A stretch of 64,000 nt of DNA from Photobacterium kishitanii (GCF_003026355.1 NZ_PYON01000014.1:41058-105057), one strand, 5' to 3'. Shown: positions 19,148 through 29,999, numbered from the stretch's first letter. Numbers and translations: made by a program. Notes: generated by a model from the sequence alone, not told the origin.

Positions 19148-20251
19148 TTAATCAATTAACTGATATTCCCGTTGTAAAATATCAATAATTTCGGCTTTAG
19201 GATCTTGGCTTAGTGTAATTGGCTTACCTGTGATTTTTTCAGCAATGCTCGTATAGATTTTAGATATCTGCATTAGTAGCTCTTGAGGAAGATCGTTATT
19301 TGCAGCTAGAGCAAAACGTTCAGGCATACGTTCTTTATTTAATAAAATATCTGGGTCAGGGAAATAGTTTAATAAAACTTGACGGAAATCTTCTTTGGAA
19401 TTTTCAATAATCTGTCCATCGCGGTATGCTGCGCCATCCCAAATACGTGATGAATCGGGCGTACCAACTTCATCCATGTAAATTAGTTTTTCATTACCAT
19501 TAGCATCTGTGACATAACCAAATTCAAATTTAGTATCGACAAAAATTTGATCTAATTTTGATAGCTCGTTACTAATAACATTAAATCCATCTGCTAATAG
19601 CTTTTCGTAATAATTGATATCGTCGATATTGCGGAAATTAAATGCTTGGTAATTGTTAATTAAATCTTCACGAGTGACGTTAACATCATCAGCTTCAGGG
19701 ACATTAGGAATACCTTTTAGAATACCCTTCGTTGAGGGTGTCATCAGTAATTGTGGTAACTTCTGATCTTTTTGTAATCCTTCTGGCAGTTGAATACCAC
19801 AGAATTGACGTTCCCCTTGATTATATGCACGCCACATTGAGCCAGTAATATATTGACGACAAATAGCTTCAACCATTACTGGTTTGGCTTTTTGTACTAT
19901 CCATACGAAAGGGTGGGGAATATCAAGAATATGACTATCAGCTAAACCATTATCACTAAATAGTTTAAACCAATGGTTTGAGATTGCATTGAGTGCAGCT
20001 CCTTTACCTGGAACGCCTTTCAAGCCACCTTCACCATGCCAAATACAATCAAATGCAGATATACGATCGCTAATGATCATTATTGCTAAGGGGGCATCAG
20101 GTTGAACATTGTAGCCTTTTTGTTGAATAAGGCGACGACTGTCTGCTTCTGTTAACCAATAAACGGAGCGTACTTTACCACTGTGAACGGGTTTTTCAGT
20201 ACGAATTGGAAGGTCGTCATTGACGGCAAGAACTTGATCGGCAAGGCTCAT
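19148..20251 (-). CDS. purC: Phosphoribosylaminoimidazole-succinocarboxamide (SAICAR) synthase, long form
   Basis: Condenses CAIR with aspartate using ATP in de novo purine synthesis. At 367 aa it is the long form found in Vibrionaceae and eukaryote-like PurC, not the 237-aa enteric type. Key blocks: GKVRSVYWL (ATP site, about 25-33), [21 protein letters not shown], and FVDTKFEFG followed by [14 protein letters not shown] (substrate and metal site). The ATG start is clear. The gene is alone. A PurR-like operator lies about 120 bases upstream, so purine repression is likely. Confidence 0.95.
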   Translation of the reverse strand: MSLADQVLAVNDDLPIRTEKPVHSGKVRSVYWLTEADSRRLIQQKGYNVQPDAPLAIMIISDRISAFDCIWHGEGGLKGVPGKGAALNAISNHWFKLFSDNGLADSHILDIPHPFVWIVQKAKPVMVEAICRQYITGSMWRAYNQGERQFCGIQLPEGLQKDQKLPQLLMTPSTKGILKGIPNVPEADDVNVTREDLINNYQAFNFRNIDDINYYEKLLADGFNVISNELSKLDQIFVDTKFEFGYVTDANGNEKLIYMDEVGTPDSSRIWDGAAYRDGQIIENSKEDFRQVLLNYFPDPDILLNKERMPERFALAANNDLPQELLMQISKIYTSIAEKITGKPITLSQDPKAEIIDILQREYQLID

Positions 20252-20370
20252 GGTGAAATTCCTATTTCAAAATGAAGACATCGAAATACAGAGTGCTTTA
20301 GATAGAAGTCACCTTAATCACTCATCTTATTGAGCATAATACTAGGTTCATTCTTGGACTACCAGTAAAA

Positions 20371-20386
20371 AAGCAAACGATTGCCT
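20371..20386. promoter_or_regulatory. PurR-like operator upstream of purC
   Basis: The 16-mer AAGCAAACGATTGCCT matches 13 of 16 positions of the PurR consensus ACGCAAACGTTTGCGT, including the central CAAACG-TTG core, and sits in the purC promoter region. Confidence 0.6.
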
Positions 20387-20407
20387 TGTGATCGTGTCGG
20401 TGTAATA

Positions 20408-20445
20408 AATGTAAAGTACAGTAGTGAAAGACCATACTTTACATT
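20408..20445 (-). terminator. Hairpin after the YdjM-like gene
   Basis: Perfect 11-pair inverted repeat AATGTAAAGTA / TACTTTACATT with a 16-base loop, just past the stop codon at 20469. An AT-rich tract follows on the minus strand. Confidence 0.5.
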
Positions 20446-20468
20446 ATCGGTAAGAAATTTAGTGGGGA

Positions 20469-21233
20469 TTAAAACCGTTGATAAAAGGCATGCAAATCAT
20501 GTGGTGTAATATAAAACATATGTATTAACCATTGCTTTGCATCATCAATATTGAACCATACCGGAGTAAATTTGAAATGATTCCAGTTAGTGACGACTTG
20601 TAAAGCGCCATCATAACTTGGTGCAATATCAAACAGAATAACAATCGCTATAACTTGAGCAAGACTGATAAATGGTTTTGTAAAAGCAAATGGCTTGAGT
20701 GCTGTACCAAAAGATGATTTTAAGCGTTTATTTGACAGATCGACGCTATATATTTCATCTAATGCTAAATGTACGATGCCACCGAGTAAAACAAATCCGC
20801 CAGCTAACCAGCTATCAGTTGCAGTGTGGCCAAGTAACACGCAAATATGTACACAACATAAAGCAATTAGCGTTACAAATGCTATGGAATGACATGCACC
20901 TCTATGTACGGTGCAGCGATCAAAAACAGTTTTTCCAAAATAACGTATAGTGACAAATAATGATACAACGTAAAGAATCAGTTCTAGCATTGCCACTTGG
21001 GTGTAAATATGACTGACGAGTATAAAGCAACAAAAGCCAGCCAAGAGTGTGAATAAGGCTTTCATTGATGTTGAATGGTCTGAATCAATGTCAGGAAGAA
21101 GCCCACCAGTGGTGCCAAAAAAGGTCATCCATAGTGCGATGCTGGGGCTAATATGGTCAGCAGACAAAAGTGTGGTTGCTGTTAAGCCACTAACAATTGC
21201 TGCAACCGTGAAATGGGTTGAGAAATTTGCCAA
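20469..21233 (-). CDS. YdjM-like inner-membrane putative metal-dependent hydrolase (DUF457)
   Basis: 254-aa polytopic membrane protein with about six hydrophobic segments and the histidine/aspartate motifs of the DUF457 (YdjM) family: STHF near residue 5, GGLLPDIDSDHS (about 43-54), HRGACHS (about 109-115) and HLALDEIYSVD (about 155-165). These are thought to form a metal site in the membrane; the substrate is unknown. In E. coli ydjM is LexA controlled, but no SOS box was recognised here. No ATG is available in frame near the N-terminus, so a TTG at 21233 is used, with a GGA site about 11 bases upstream. Confidence 0.75.
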   Translation of the reverse strand: MANFSTHFTVAAIVSGLTATTLLSADHISPSIALWMTFFGTTGGLLPDIDSDHSTSMKALFTLLAGFCCFILVSHIYTQVAMLELILYVVSLFVTIRYFGKTVFDRCTVHRGACHSIAFVTLIALCCVHICVLLGHTATDSWLAGGFVLLGGIVHLALDEIYSVDLSNKRLKSSFGTALKPFAFTKPFISLAQVIAIVILFDIAPSYDGALQVVTNWNHFKFTPVWFNIDDAKQWLIHMFYITPHDLHAFYQRF

Positions 21234-21297
21234 GAAAAATGAATTCCAACTGGATACATATACAGGTATTTATCACTGTTAGTTATCATAGTTCAAC

Positions 21298-21324
21298 ATT
21301 TATCACACTTTTAGTGTAATAAAT
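21298..21324 (-). terminator. Hairpin upstream of the YdjM-like gene
   Basis: Twelve-pair stem (ATTTATCACACT / AGTGTAATAAAT) with a TTT loop. The single odd pair becomes a G-U pair only in minus-strand RNA, which suggests it functions on that strand. It lies about 150 bases past the DUF445 stop. A second ten-pair repeat at 21428-21462 is closer to that stop. Confidence 0.5.
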
Positions 21325-21476
21325 GAAATTAATTGGGTGAAAAAGAATCATTTTAGTTGTTGTTGCAGAAATGTACGCGGGGTAAGAACAGGGATTATCG
21401 GTAATATTAGGAGAAAAAGTGTTGTTACAGTCGTATTGCTTTAATATCAAAAAATACGACTGAACGTGGATAAATG

Positions 21477-22190
21477 TTAGCCTGTAATTAGTGCTGAAAT
21501 AATACCGATAACACCACCAAAGACACCTCCCCAAATAACCAGCCAACCAAGATGTTCACTGATCATTTTTTGAACCATCTCTTTAACCATTTTTGGGGTA
21601 AGTTCATTTAAACGTTGGTCGATAATATCTTCAATTTTATTTTCAATATCATGTAATGTTTCAGGCTGAACTAATTGTTGTTTCAGCGCTGTTTTAAAAT
21701 TATCTTGCTGACTAATATCTATTACGGATTCTTGCATTTTTGCAATGAATGGTTCTCGTAACGGCTGCATCGCCTCTGCGCCACCCATCATAGTGATCAT
21801 GCCACCAAATGATGACTTCATTATCACATCTAATAATGAATCAAATGTTGGTGCAAAGTCTATTTTACTAATAATCGGCTGCATATCTAATGCAGCAGCT
21901 TGTTTATCATCTTGATTTAAAAATCGGCTGATATTTTGTTCGGTGAAAAATTGTTCCATCATTAATGCTTTTATTGCGGCTTTAAAGGCCTCAAAGCGAG
22001 CCGGTATAACCCCAGAGCCATAAAGGCCGGGTACTTTTTCAAATAGCATATAAATGGCAAGCCAGTTAGTTAATGCTCCCGAAAAGGCAAATAAACCACA
22101 GTAAAGAATAATATGCTGATCGCTAATATAACCAATGAATAAAAGTAGAAGAGAAAGGGCGTTTGTCATGAAGCTTTTGTTTTTTAACAT
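21477..22190 (-). CDS. DUF445 family membrane protein
   Basis: About 237 aa with N-terminal hydrophobic segments (about 8-45), a soluble helical middle, and a C-terminal membrane segment (about 215-237). The GLYGSGVIPARFEAFK block followed by LMMEQFF is characteristic of the DUF445 (YheB/YjiN-related) family. Function is unknown. The frame is open to a TTG at 22283. I use the ATG at 22190, which gives the usual short N-terminus seen in relatives, but its ribosome binding site is poor, so the start is uncertain. It is divergent from the helicase gene. Confidence 0.7.
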   Translation of the reverse strand: MLKNKSFMTNALSLLLLFIGYISDQHIILYCGLFAFSGALTNWLAIYMLFEKVPGLYGSGVIPARFEAFKAAIKALMMEQFFTEQNISRFLNQDDKQAAALDMQPIISKIDFAPTFDSLLDVIMKSSFGGMITMMGGAEAMQPLREPFIAKMQESVIDISQQDNFKTALKQQLVQPETLHDIENKIEDIIDQRLNELTPKMVKEMVQKMISEHLGWLVIWGGVFGGVIGIISALITG

Positions 22191-22405
22191 GTGGTAGTTC
22201 TTAGTAGTTATAACACCGATAGGCACGGTCATAGAGTCAGTAAATAGCGTTTTGCTACCCATAATTAAGCCAAATTCTAACAATAGAAACAGACCAACGC
22301 TACATTTGTGTTAGCTCACCGCAATCGTTGGTTTACGATTTAAACTTAAGATGGCAATTGTTATACTCGCCTGCCATGCATTTATTGTCTTACTGAGTAT
22401 TTTTA

Positions 22406-24727
22406 ATGACCCGTTTTACTGCTGAACAAACTGCTTTTATTCACCATCAGGCGGGCAATGCGCTGTGCGTGGCGGGTGCTGGGACGGGTAAAACAACGAC
22501 TTTAGTGGGGGTTGTGGAATATAAATTACAGACTATAGCTGCTGATAATATGCTGGTATTAATGTTTAATCGCGATATTCGTACTGATTTTAAGACAAAG
22601 TTAGTACAGATTCCGTTAGCTGAGCGAATACCCGTTCATACTTTCCATAGCTTTTGTTTTCAGTTGTTAAGACAATCCGGCTATTTGTCGACGACAGGTT
22701 ATCAAATTGATTTTAATAGTGGTGATAGCGATAAAAGTATTGCCAAATTTGTATTACGACAAATGGCATCCCAAGAAAAATCTTATCAAAAACAACAGAC
22801 GTTTAAAGATCCGCGTACTATTGAGCTACTAATAAGCTTTATTGGGCTTGTAAAAGCGCATATGTTGCCGCCGAAAGAAGTGTTTGAGCTATCTGAAATA
22901 AATAGCGAATATGCCTTTATTGTTGAAGCGTTTTGGAATTTTGAAACCGTACGTAAAGAGCGTAAACAATTGTTTTTCGATGATTGGCTGGTGGAAACAA
23001 TCCAGTTATTAAAAAATGATCATGCACTTCGTAATTATTACCATCAACAGATTAAATTTATGATGGTTGATGAGTTTCAAGATATAAATACTGCCCAATA
23101 TCAGTTATTAAAACTGCTGTTGTCACCGCAAGCACAATTAGTGGCAGTGGGGGATATTGATCAGTGTATTTATAAATGGCGCGGTAGTGCACCACAATTT
23201 ATGCTGAATTTTGAGCAAGATTTTTCGCCAGCAACGACATATACCTTGTCAAATACGTTTCGATTTGGTCATAGTTTAGCGTTAGCCGCGAGTCATTTAA
23301 TCTCAAATAATAAGCACCGTTTTCATGATTTTCAGACCATTGCTCATGAGTCAATCGCGGATACAGCCGTTGAAGTGGTTGGTACGTCACGTCAAGTAGG
23401 TGAAATAGCACAATCAGTCGCTGATTTTATTCAGCAAGGTGGGCAGCCTGCTGAGGTGGCTATTTTAGTTAGACGCTGGTCACAAGCGATGTTATTTGAG
23501 TTAGCGTTTTTAACCAAGAAAATACCGTATCATATGCCGATAGGATCAGTGCTAACCCATAGTCGCGAAGTTAAATTACTAATGGATATCATGGTGTTAG
23601 CTACTGGGCGATTTTTGACGTTAGCCGGTAATGATAAAGCGAATTTATTATTTAATTTATTATCATTCCCACACTGTTATGTTCCTAATAAAAGTTTACG
23701 TCCGTTGTGTGAAACTTTGGCTCAGCGACCAAGTAATGAATGGCTTAGCTTAATAAAGCAAACTGAAAAAATTCAACCGACGTTAAATTTAGAAACGTTT
23801 AAAGATCGGGTTGAGTTATTATTAATGTTACAACGTAAGGGTAATTTTAAAGCCTTAGCTGTTTATAGACAGTATCGTCGTGATAGTGAGCTTGATACTT
23901 GGATTTGGAAAACAGAAGCGACGGCGACTGAAATAGAAGAGGCTGTTGAACGTTTAGACAGTGTTGAAACGGTATTGGAATCAATGGATCAAAACTGTGA
24001 TAAAGCATTGCAGTATTTTGAATATTATACGCAACAGTCAGCGGCTGAAAATCAATCACAAAATAATAATAACAGTGTTCAATTAACCACTATTTTTAGA
24101 GCTAAAGGTTGTGAGTACAGCCAAGTACATTTACCTTATTGGGATAAAGATGCTTTTCCTTATGTGAACCGTTCGGCATTAGGTATTTCAGCTGATACCG
24201 AAGAAGAGCGTCGACTTGCTTATGTAGCAATGACTCGGGCTAAACATAGCGCGAAAATATATTATACGGTTGAAGCAGCTAAGAAAGATCAGTATGTTCG
24301 TAAGGACAAAAATGCCAGCCAATTTATTATTGAATCAAAGGCGGATGTTGCTCAGGAAATAGGGCCGAGGCTATATCATGATGGCGAATTACCATACCAC
24401 AAGTCATCAGTGGTTCAGGGATATTATCGTCGTCTTGCACGTATTGATGATATGCAATCACCACCTAAAGCCGCTGTTATTTCTCTACCTGATCCAGATG
24501 AAACAGGGAAGTGTGCTTACAGCTATGAATGGGCACTACAGCAACCAATACCAGATAATGCAGAAAAACTTATTCGTAGTATGGTACAAACCAAAACGGC
24601 GAAGTATTTAGAAACAGAAGTAATACGTATTATACGAGAATTGAAACAAGCTGATGCAGTAAAACAGAAAGTATTGCTCAATCGTCTTATTGTTGTCGCT
24701 CGTGCCAAGGCCCGTAAATATAATTAA
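22406..24727 (+). CDS. UvrD/Rep-like superfamily 1 DNA helicase
   Basis: 773-aa ATP-dependent helicase. Motif I (Walker A) is AGAGTGKT at residues 23-30, motif II is VDEFQDIN, motif III includes GDIDQCIYKWRGS, motif IV carries NTFRFG, and the C-terminal motifs are TTIFRAKGCEYSQV and AYVAMTRAKHSAK. All seven SF1A motif blocks are recognisable. It is not UvrD, Rep, RecB or HelD of E. coli; the unusual C-terminal 120 residues after the helicase core have no domain I can name. It probably acts in DNA repair or replication restart. It is a single gene. Confidence 0.85.
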   Translation: MTRFTAEQTAFIHHQAGNALCVAGAGTGKTTTLVGVVEYKLQTIAADNMLVLMFNRDIRTDFKTKLVQIPLAERIPVHTFHSFCFQLLRQSGYLSTTGYQIDFNSGDSDKSIAKFVLRQMASQEKSYQKQQTFKDPRTIELLISFIGLVKAHMLPPKEVFELSEINSEYAFIVEAFWNFETVRKERKQLFFDDWLVETIQLLKNDHALRNYYHQQIKFMMVDEFQDINTAQYQLLKLLLSPQAQLVAVGDIDQCIYKWRGSAPQFMLNFEQDFSPATTYTLSNTFRFGHSLALAASHLISNNKHRFHDFQTIAHESIADTAVEVVGTSRQVGEIAQSVADFIQQGGQPAEVAILVRRWSQAMLFELAFLTKKIPYHMPIGSVLTHSREVKLLMDIMVLATGRFLTLAGNDKANLLFNLLSFPHCYVPNKSLRPLCETLAQRPSNEWLSLIKQTEKIQPTLNLETFKDRVELLLMLQRKGNFKALAVYRQYRRDSELDTWIWKTEATATEIEEAVERLDSVETVLESMDQNCDKALQYFEYYTQQSAAENQSQNNNNSVQLTTIFRAKGCEYSQVHLPYWDKDAFPYVNRSALGISADTEEERRLAYVAMTRAKHSAKIYYTVEAAKKDQYVRKDKNASQFIIESKADVAQEIGPRLYHDGELPYHKSSVVQGYYRRLARIDDMQSPPKAAVISLPDPDETGKCAYSYEWALQQPIPDNAEKLIRSMVQTKTAKYLETEVIRIIRELKQADAVKQKVLLNRLIVVARAKARKYN

Positions 24728-24751
24728 GTCTTTGCATAGTGTGAATGATTA

Positions 24752-24889
24752 TTATTGATGACTTCGATTAGCTCGTGCTTCTCGTTGGCCTAGATTTTGT
24801 TGAACTGCGAATTCAAGACGCTCACGCAATTGGCGAGATTTTGTTTCAGTATGTTTGAAGCCTAATGCTTGCAATAATTTTCTGACCAT
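24752..24889 (-). CDS. Small basic protein (45 aa)
   Basis: Not recognised. The frame starts at an ATG with AGG seven bases upstream and ends at TAA. The product begins MVRKLLQALGFKHTETKSRQ, is strongly charged (about ten Arg/Lys) and almost wholly helical in appearance, with no membrane segment. It lies convergent to the helicase gene, 24 bases from its stop. The coherent helical composition and good ribosome binding site favour a real gene; a chance frame remains possible. Confidence 0.5.
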   Translation of the reverse strand: MVRKLLQALGFKHTETKSRQLRERLEFAVQQNLGQREARANRSHQ

Positions 24890-25057
24890 AATATGACCTA
24901 TTAACTCATTGTTAAATAATAGATCGGCCATTTCACGGGTTGATTATTATTTAATTTTTAGTGAATTAACATCATCTTTGAGCTTCCTATTGCTTCATTA
25001 TATCGCTGCTAATGTACACAGTATCCATATTGATATAAAGGATGTTAAAAGTATGGT

Positions 25058-25095
25058 GAGCATAACGAATAAATTAATATTGATTCGTTATGCTC
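25058..25095 (-). terminator. Long perfect hairpin after the symporter gene
   Basis: Perfect 13-pair inverted repeat GAGCATAACGAAT / ATTCGTTATGCTC with a 12-base loop, about 90 bases past the symporter stop on the minus strand, with CTTTT a few bases beyond. It separates the symporter from the 45-aa gene. Confidence 0.6.
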
Positions 25096-25185
25096 GTATG
25101 TAATGTTATGGCACAGTTTCATTGCTGTCAAAGCAATATCAAGCTTCTATAGTAGAAGGCGATAACATGCTAAAAAAGACTTAGA

Positions 25186-26442
25186 TCACACTTTTGTTGA
25201 CTGGTTTTGCCATTTATCAACGACTAAAGCGGCGATTAAATCTCCTTCAACATTGACTGCGGTACGAAAAGTGTCCAATGGACGCTCGATAATAAGCAAT
25301 ATCGCGATAGCTTCAAGTGGAATACCTACCGCAAGTAATACCAGTTGCATACCTGACATTGAACCTGATGGCATGCCTGGAGCACCAATTGATGACACCA
25401 TTGCCATGATAAAAATCATGATCAGTCCTGATGTTCCAAGTTCGATACCATAAAGTTGAGCGAGAAAAATCGCAGCCACACCTTCAAACAGTGCTGTACC
25501 ATCCATATTCATGATTGAACCTAACGGTAATACCATACTGCTGGTTGGTTGTGATATGCCTAAATCTTCTTGAGCTGTTTGCAGTGAAAGTGGCAAAGTC
25601 GCGGAGCTTGATGAAGTTGCAAATGCCATTGCCATGGGAGCGGATAGTGCTCTAAATAAGGTTGAATATTTAATACCGGTAAATATTTTAGCAAGTAGTG
25701 GTAATACAACCCCACCATGAACCAAAGTAAGCGAAAATACTAATAAAGCAAACAGTGCTAACTCGCCAAAAATACTATTGCCACTTTGAGCGGTAAATTG
25801 AAACACAATGGCAAATACAGCTAAAGGCGCTAATTTTATAACCGCAGACACCACTCGGTTAATTGCAATATTAAGTCCTGAAATAAGTTCAAAAATAGGA
25901 TGTTTAGACGGTAAACTGGCTAATAATGCAATGCCGAGTAACAGTGCAAAAACAACAATAGCTAATAAGTTTGTTGTTGCGAGTGCTTGAAAAGGATTCA
26001 CTAATGCCATGTTAAATAATTTTTCTGCAATAGCGCCACCAGAAGAGGCACTATTATCAATTAATTGAACATGGCTACCGACAGTTACTTGTGCAGTATC
26101 AATTAAATGTGGCCATTGAGGAATAGCTAGAGAGACTCCTAACCCTAAGCAGATTGCAAGTGTAGAAGTAAGGCTATAGAAGGCTATTGTTTTATACCCC
26201 AACGTTTTTAAACGTGAAGTTGAGCCAATACTCGTGATCCCTTGCAGCAACGATAATAATACCACCACACCAACCAGCATTTTGAGTAAGCCGATATAGG
26301 TTGTTTTAGTTAACATCAATAATTTGAACGTCGTGGAGTGCTCAAAACCAGATTGTAATGGTAAAAAAGAGGCGAGACTCCAAGCTAATAGGGCTGCGAT
26401 CATTAATTGAAAAGGTAACGATTTGAATAGATGACGGTTCAT
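25186..26442 (-). CDS. Dicarboxylate/amino acid:cation symporter (DAACS family)
   Basis: Inner-membrane secondary transporter of 418 aa, related to GltP, SstT and DctA. It shows the serine-rich re-entrant hairpin (SSSSATLPLSL, about 273-283), the NMDGTALFEG motif of TM7 (about 308-317) and the GAPGMPSG motif of the second hairpin. These bind substrate and cations in the family. The substrate could be glutamate/aspartate, serine/threonine or a C4-dicarboxylate; the sequence does not decide. The ATG start is clear. It is monocistronic. Confidence 0.88.
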   Translation of the reverse strand: MNRHLFKSLPFQLMIAALLAWSLASFLPLQSGFEHSTTFKLLMLTKTTYIGLLKMLVGVVVLLSLLQGITSIGSTSRLKTLGYKTIAFYSLTSTLAICLGLGVSLAIPQWPHLIDTAQVTVGSHVQLIDNSASSGGAIAEKLFNMALVNPFQALATTNLLAIVVFALLLGIALLASLPSKHPIFELISGLNIAINRVVSAVIKLAPLAVFAIVFQFTAQSGNSIFGELALFALLVFSLTLVHGGVVLPLLAKIFTGIKYSTLFRALSAPMAMAFATSSSSATLPLSLQTAQEDLGISQPTSSMVLPLGSIMNMDGTALFEGVAAIFLAQLYGIELGTSGLIMIFIMAMVSSIGAPGMPSGSMSGMQLVLLAVGIPLEAIAILLIIERPLDTFRTAVNVEGDLIAALVVDKWQNQSTKV

Positions 26443-26580
26443 GAAAAAGGTCTCTGTTCGGTGTTCGTTTCGTAACGAGAATATAAAAAGAAAGACTTGG
26501 TATTAAAAAGGCTTATTAATAATTAGAGTGGCCTTATCCAAGAAGTATAATATGTAGTTAAATTTAATTGGTGGAGAATA

Positions 26581-26695
26581 AAAAACGCTCTGACACAGAA
26601 TGCCAGAGCGTGGCAAATGCCATTCTCAATTAACGATGATTTAGATCAGTATCTAAAATAAGGTTTAGGTAAAACAAAAATATAATATCGTTAAT
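26581..26695 (-). ncRNA. Candidate small RNA downstream of adhC
   Basis: On the minus strand, a possible promoter (TTAGCA, 17 bases, ATTATA) near 26690-26730 is followed by TTTAGAT-ACTG-ATCTAAA, then TGGCA-TT-TGCCA, then the stem ACGCTCTG / CAGAGCGT and a six-T run. This is the layout of an Hfq-type small RNA of about 110 nt. It may instead be read-through 3' UTR of adhC with a backup terminator. Confidence 0.3.
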
Positions 26696-26753
26696 GAGTT
26701 AATTGCTAATCCATTAGCGTATGGTATTGAACAAGTGAACATAAAATAAATAA

Positions 26754-26783
26754 TTCCCAACGCATATTATTATGCGCTGGGAA
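26754..26783 (-). terminator. Terminator of adhC
   Basis: Thirteen-pair stem TTCCCAGCGCATA / TATGCGTTGGGAA in minus-strand RNA (one G-U pair), with a four-base loop, 22 bases after the stop codon; an AT-rich tract follows. Confidence 0.7.
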
Positions 26784-26805
26784 TAGAGCCTATTAAGGCT
26801 AGTAA

Positions 26806-28322
<1,517 letters not shown>

Positions 28323-28892
28323 TTATGCCTGTGGGTGATTCTGAGCATAAACATGTGTTGCGATTGCGTCCATTAGTGCTGGAGATAGGCAATCGTAAGT
28401 ATTTAGACCTAGTTCATTTAGACGAGCACGGATTGCTGTCATGTCTTTAGGATCTGTACCTGTTTCAATAATTGATGAAACAAAAGCAGCAAATTCAGGT
28501 GCTGACCAGCCTTCATCAGTTGATAGCTCAGTATGAACAAAATCTAAACCAAAGAAAGGGTGGTTAGTATTATCGATACGACCATACATGTGAACACCAC
28601 ATTCTTTACAAGCGTGACGTTTAATTGCTGCAGATTCATCGATCACTACAAGCTTGTCTGCATTTGCAATTACTTCAACGTTGTCACGTGAAATAACAGC
28701 GATTTGTGAGAATACAGCACCTTCTGGTTTCCAGCACTTAGAACAACCACAAGCGTGGTTATGTGCAGTTTGACCTGATAGTTTTACACGCACAGTATTT
28801 GATTCACAGTTACAGTTTAATACGCCACCTTGGAAGTTTTCTTTAGTAGCAGCGAAACCGTTATCAATTGCAGGGTGTAGAGATATAGACAT
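28323..28892 (-). CDS. gfa: S-(hydroxymethyl)glutathione synthase (Gfa), copy 1
   Basis: Glutathione-dependent formaldehyde-activating enzyme, 189 aa, which speeds the joining of formaldehyde to glutathione before AdhC. The protein shows the zinc-cysteine pattern of the family: LNCNC (about 26-30), CGCSKC (about 48-53) and [12 protein letters not shown] (about 92-103). The C-terminal half is complete. It lies upstream of adhC on the same strand, separated by 386 bases and its own terminator. A close paralogue lies next to it. Confidence 0.92.
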   Translation of the reverse strand: MSISLHPAIDNGFAATKENFQGGVLNCNCESNTVRVKLSGQTAHNHACGCSKCWKPEGAVFSQIAVISRDNVEVIANADKLVVIDESAAIKRHACKECGVHMYGRIDNTNHPFFGLDFVHTELSTDEGWSAPEFAAFVSSIIETGTDPKDMTAIRARLNELGLNTYDCLSPALMDAIATHVYAQNHPQA

Positions 28893-29204
28893 AATGTTTC
28901 TCTTATTGGATTGTTATTAGATAATATTTATTTTGTAGGTTTATTATAATTAATTATAAAGGACATTTTAAAGTGCTACATTTAACGTAGTACAAGTGCG
29001 ATCAAAATGAAAAATTAATTATAATAAGAATCAACGAAACATATATTGTGTTGATGTAATATATTCTATGCTTAATTTCATTTTTCACAATAACGAATAC
29101 AGTAATTGATTATTACCAAATAGGAACAATCAAAAATAAAGGATAGCCCTAATAAGGCACAACTTAAAAGGGCATCATTACAATGAAATAAAATAGCGGA
29201 TATT
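28893..29204. other. Intergenic region between the two gfa genes
   Basis: No gene. Carries the promoter of gfa copy 1 and, at 29147-29174, an imperfect GCCCT..AGGGC stem that probably terminates gfa copy 2 on the minus strand. Confidence 0.4.
29147..29174 (-). terminator. Weak terminator of the second gfa gene
   Basis: Imperfect 11-position stem GCCCTTTTAAG / CTTATTAGGGC (nine positions pair), followed by a T-rich tract on the minus strand, about 30 bases past the stop. Confidence 0.5.
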
Positions 29205-29816
29205 TTATTTATTTTTACTAATATGAGTTGCGATTGCATCCATTAAATCAGGAGATAAGCAATCATAAGCTTCTAAACCTAATGACTCAAAACGTTCGCG
29301 AATTGCAGCCATTGATTTAGGATCGGTACCTGTTTCAATTACTGATGATACAAATGCAGCAAATGCAGGAGCAGACCAGCCTTGTTCATTAGAAAGCTCA
29401 GTGTGAACAAAGTCTAATCCGTAGAATGGGTGGTTAGTATCTTCAATACGGCCATACATATGAACGCCACAGTCTTTACAAGCATGACGCTGAATAGTTG
29501 CAGTTTCATCGATGACAATCAGTTTTTTAGCATTCGCTATAATTTCAACATTATCACGTGAAATTACGGCTACTTGTGAAAATAATGCACCTTTAGGCTT
29601 CCAACATTTAGAACAACCACAAGCATGGTTATGAGCGGTTTGTCCGCTTAATTTAATATTTACTTTATTTATTCGGCAATGACAGCTAATTAAACCACCT
29701 TTAAATGTATTTTTAGTTGGTTTAATTCCATTATCAATTGCAGGATGTAATTTAATAAAAGGTGTAGATGAACCTTCAGTATTATTACCGAATAATTTAG
29801 CAAAGAATTTTTTCAT
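29205..29816 (-). CDS. gfa: S-(hydroxymethyl)glutathione synthase (Gfa), copy 2
   Basis: Paralogue of the preceding gfa, 203 aa, highly similar over its length including [12 protein letters not shown] and [14 protein letters not shown]. It has an extra 14-residue N-terminus ([14 protein letters not shown]). The first cysteine pair reads ISCHCRI, still Cys-x-Cys. All zinc cysteines are kept, so it should be active. The duplication is local and tandem. A heptanucleotide repeat lies 75-135 bases upstream of the start codon, in the promoter region, and could influence expression. Confidence 0.88.
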   Translation of the reverse strand: MKKFFAKLFGNNTEGSSTPFIKLHPAIDNGIKPTKNTFKGGLISCHCRINKVNIKLSGQTAHNHACGCSKCWKPKGALFSQVAVISRDNVEIIANAKKLIVIDETATIQRHACKDCGVHMYGRIEDTNHPFYGLDFVHTELSNEQGWSAPAFAAFVSSVIETGTDPKSMAAIRERFESLGLEAYDCLSPDLMDAIATHISKNK

Positions 29817-29890
29817 TATATTAATCTTATATTATATGTAGAGTAAGAGTATTAAATACTTGTGATAAAAATATTATCAGTAATATATTT

Positions 29891-29950
29891 AGGTATTAGG
29901 TATTAGGTATTAGGTATTAGGTATTAGGTATTAGGTATTAGGTATTAGGT
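29891..29950. repeat. Tandem heptanucleotide repeat (AGGTATT), about 8.6 copies
   Basis: Eight exact head-to-tail copies of AGGTATT from 29891 to 29946, plus AGGT. It lies between the end of the NADH dehydrogenase gene and the start of gfa copy 2. Perfect short repeats of this kind change copy number by slipped-strand mispairing. Confidence 0.97.
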
Positions 29951-29999
29951 GATTATATTCGGCTAATAATATTAACCGAATATATATTCTGTTGGTTTA

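Larger units (their letters stand above)
26443..26805. other. Intergenic region between the symporter and adhC
   Basis: Holds the leftward symporter promoter (about 26443-26580), then three consecutive hairpins on the minus strand (26640-26657, 26611-26622 and 26585-26611) ending in a T-tract, and the adhC terminator (26754-26783). The hairpin array could be a small RNA or a second, tandem terminator. Confidence 0.5.

Noticed and set aside
29891..29950. CRISPR-like array
   Set aside because: The repeat unit is seven bases with no spacers; it is a simple tandem repeat.
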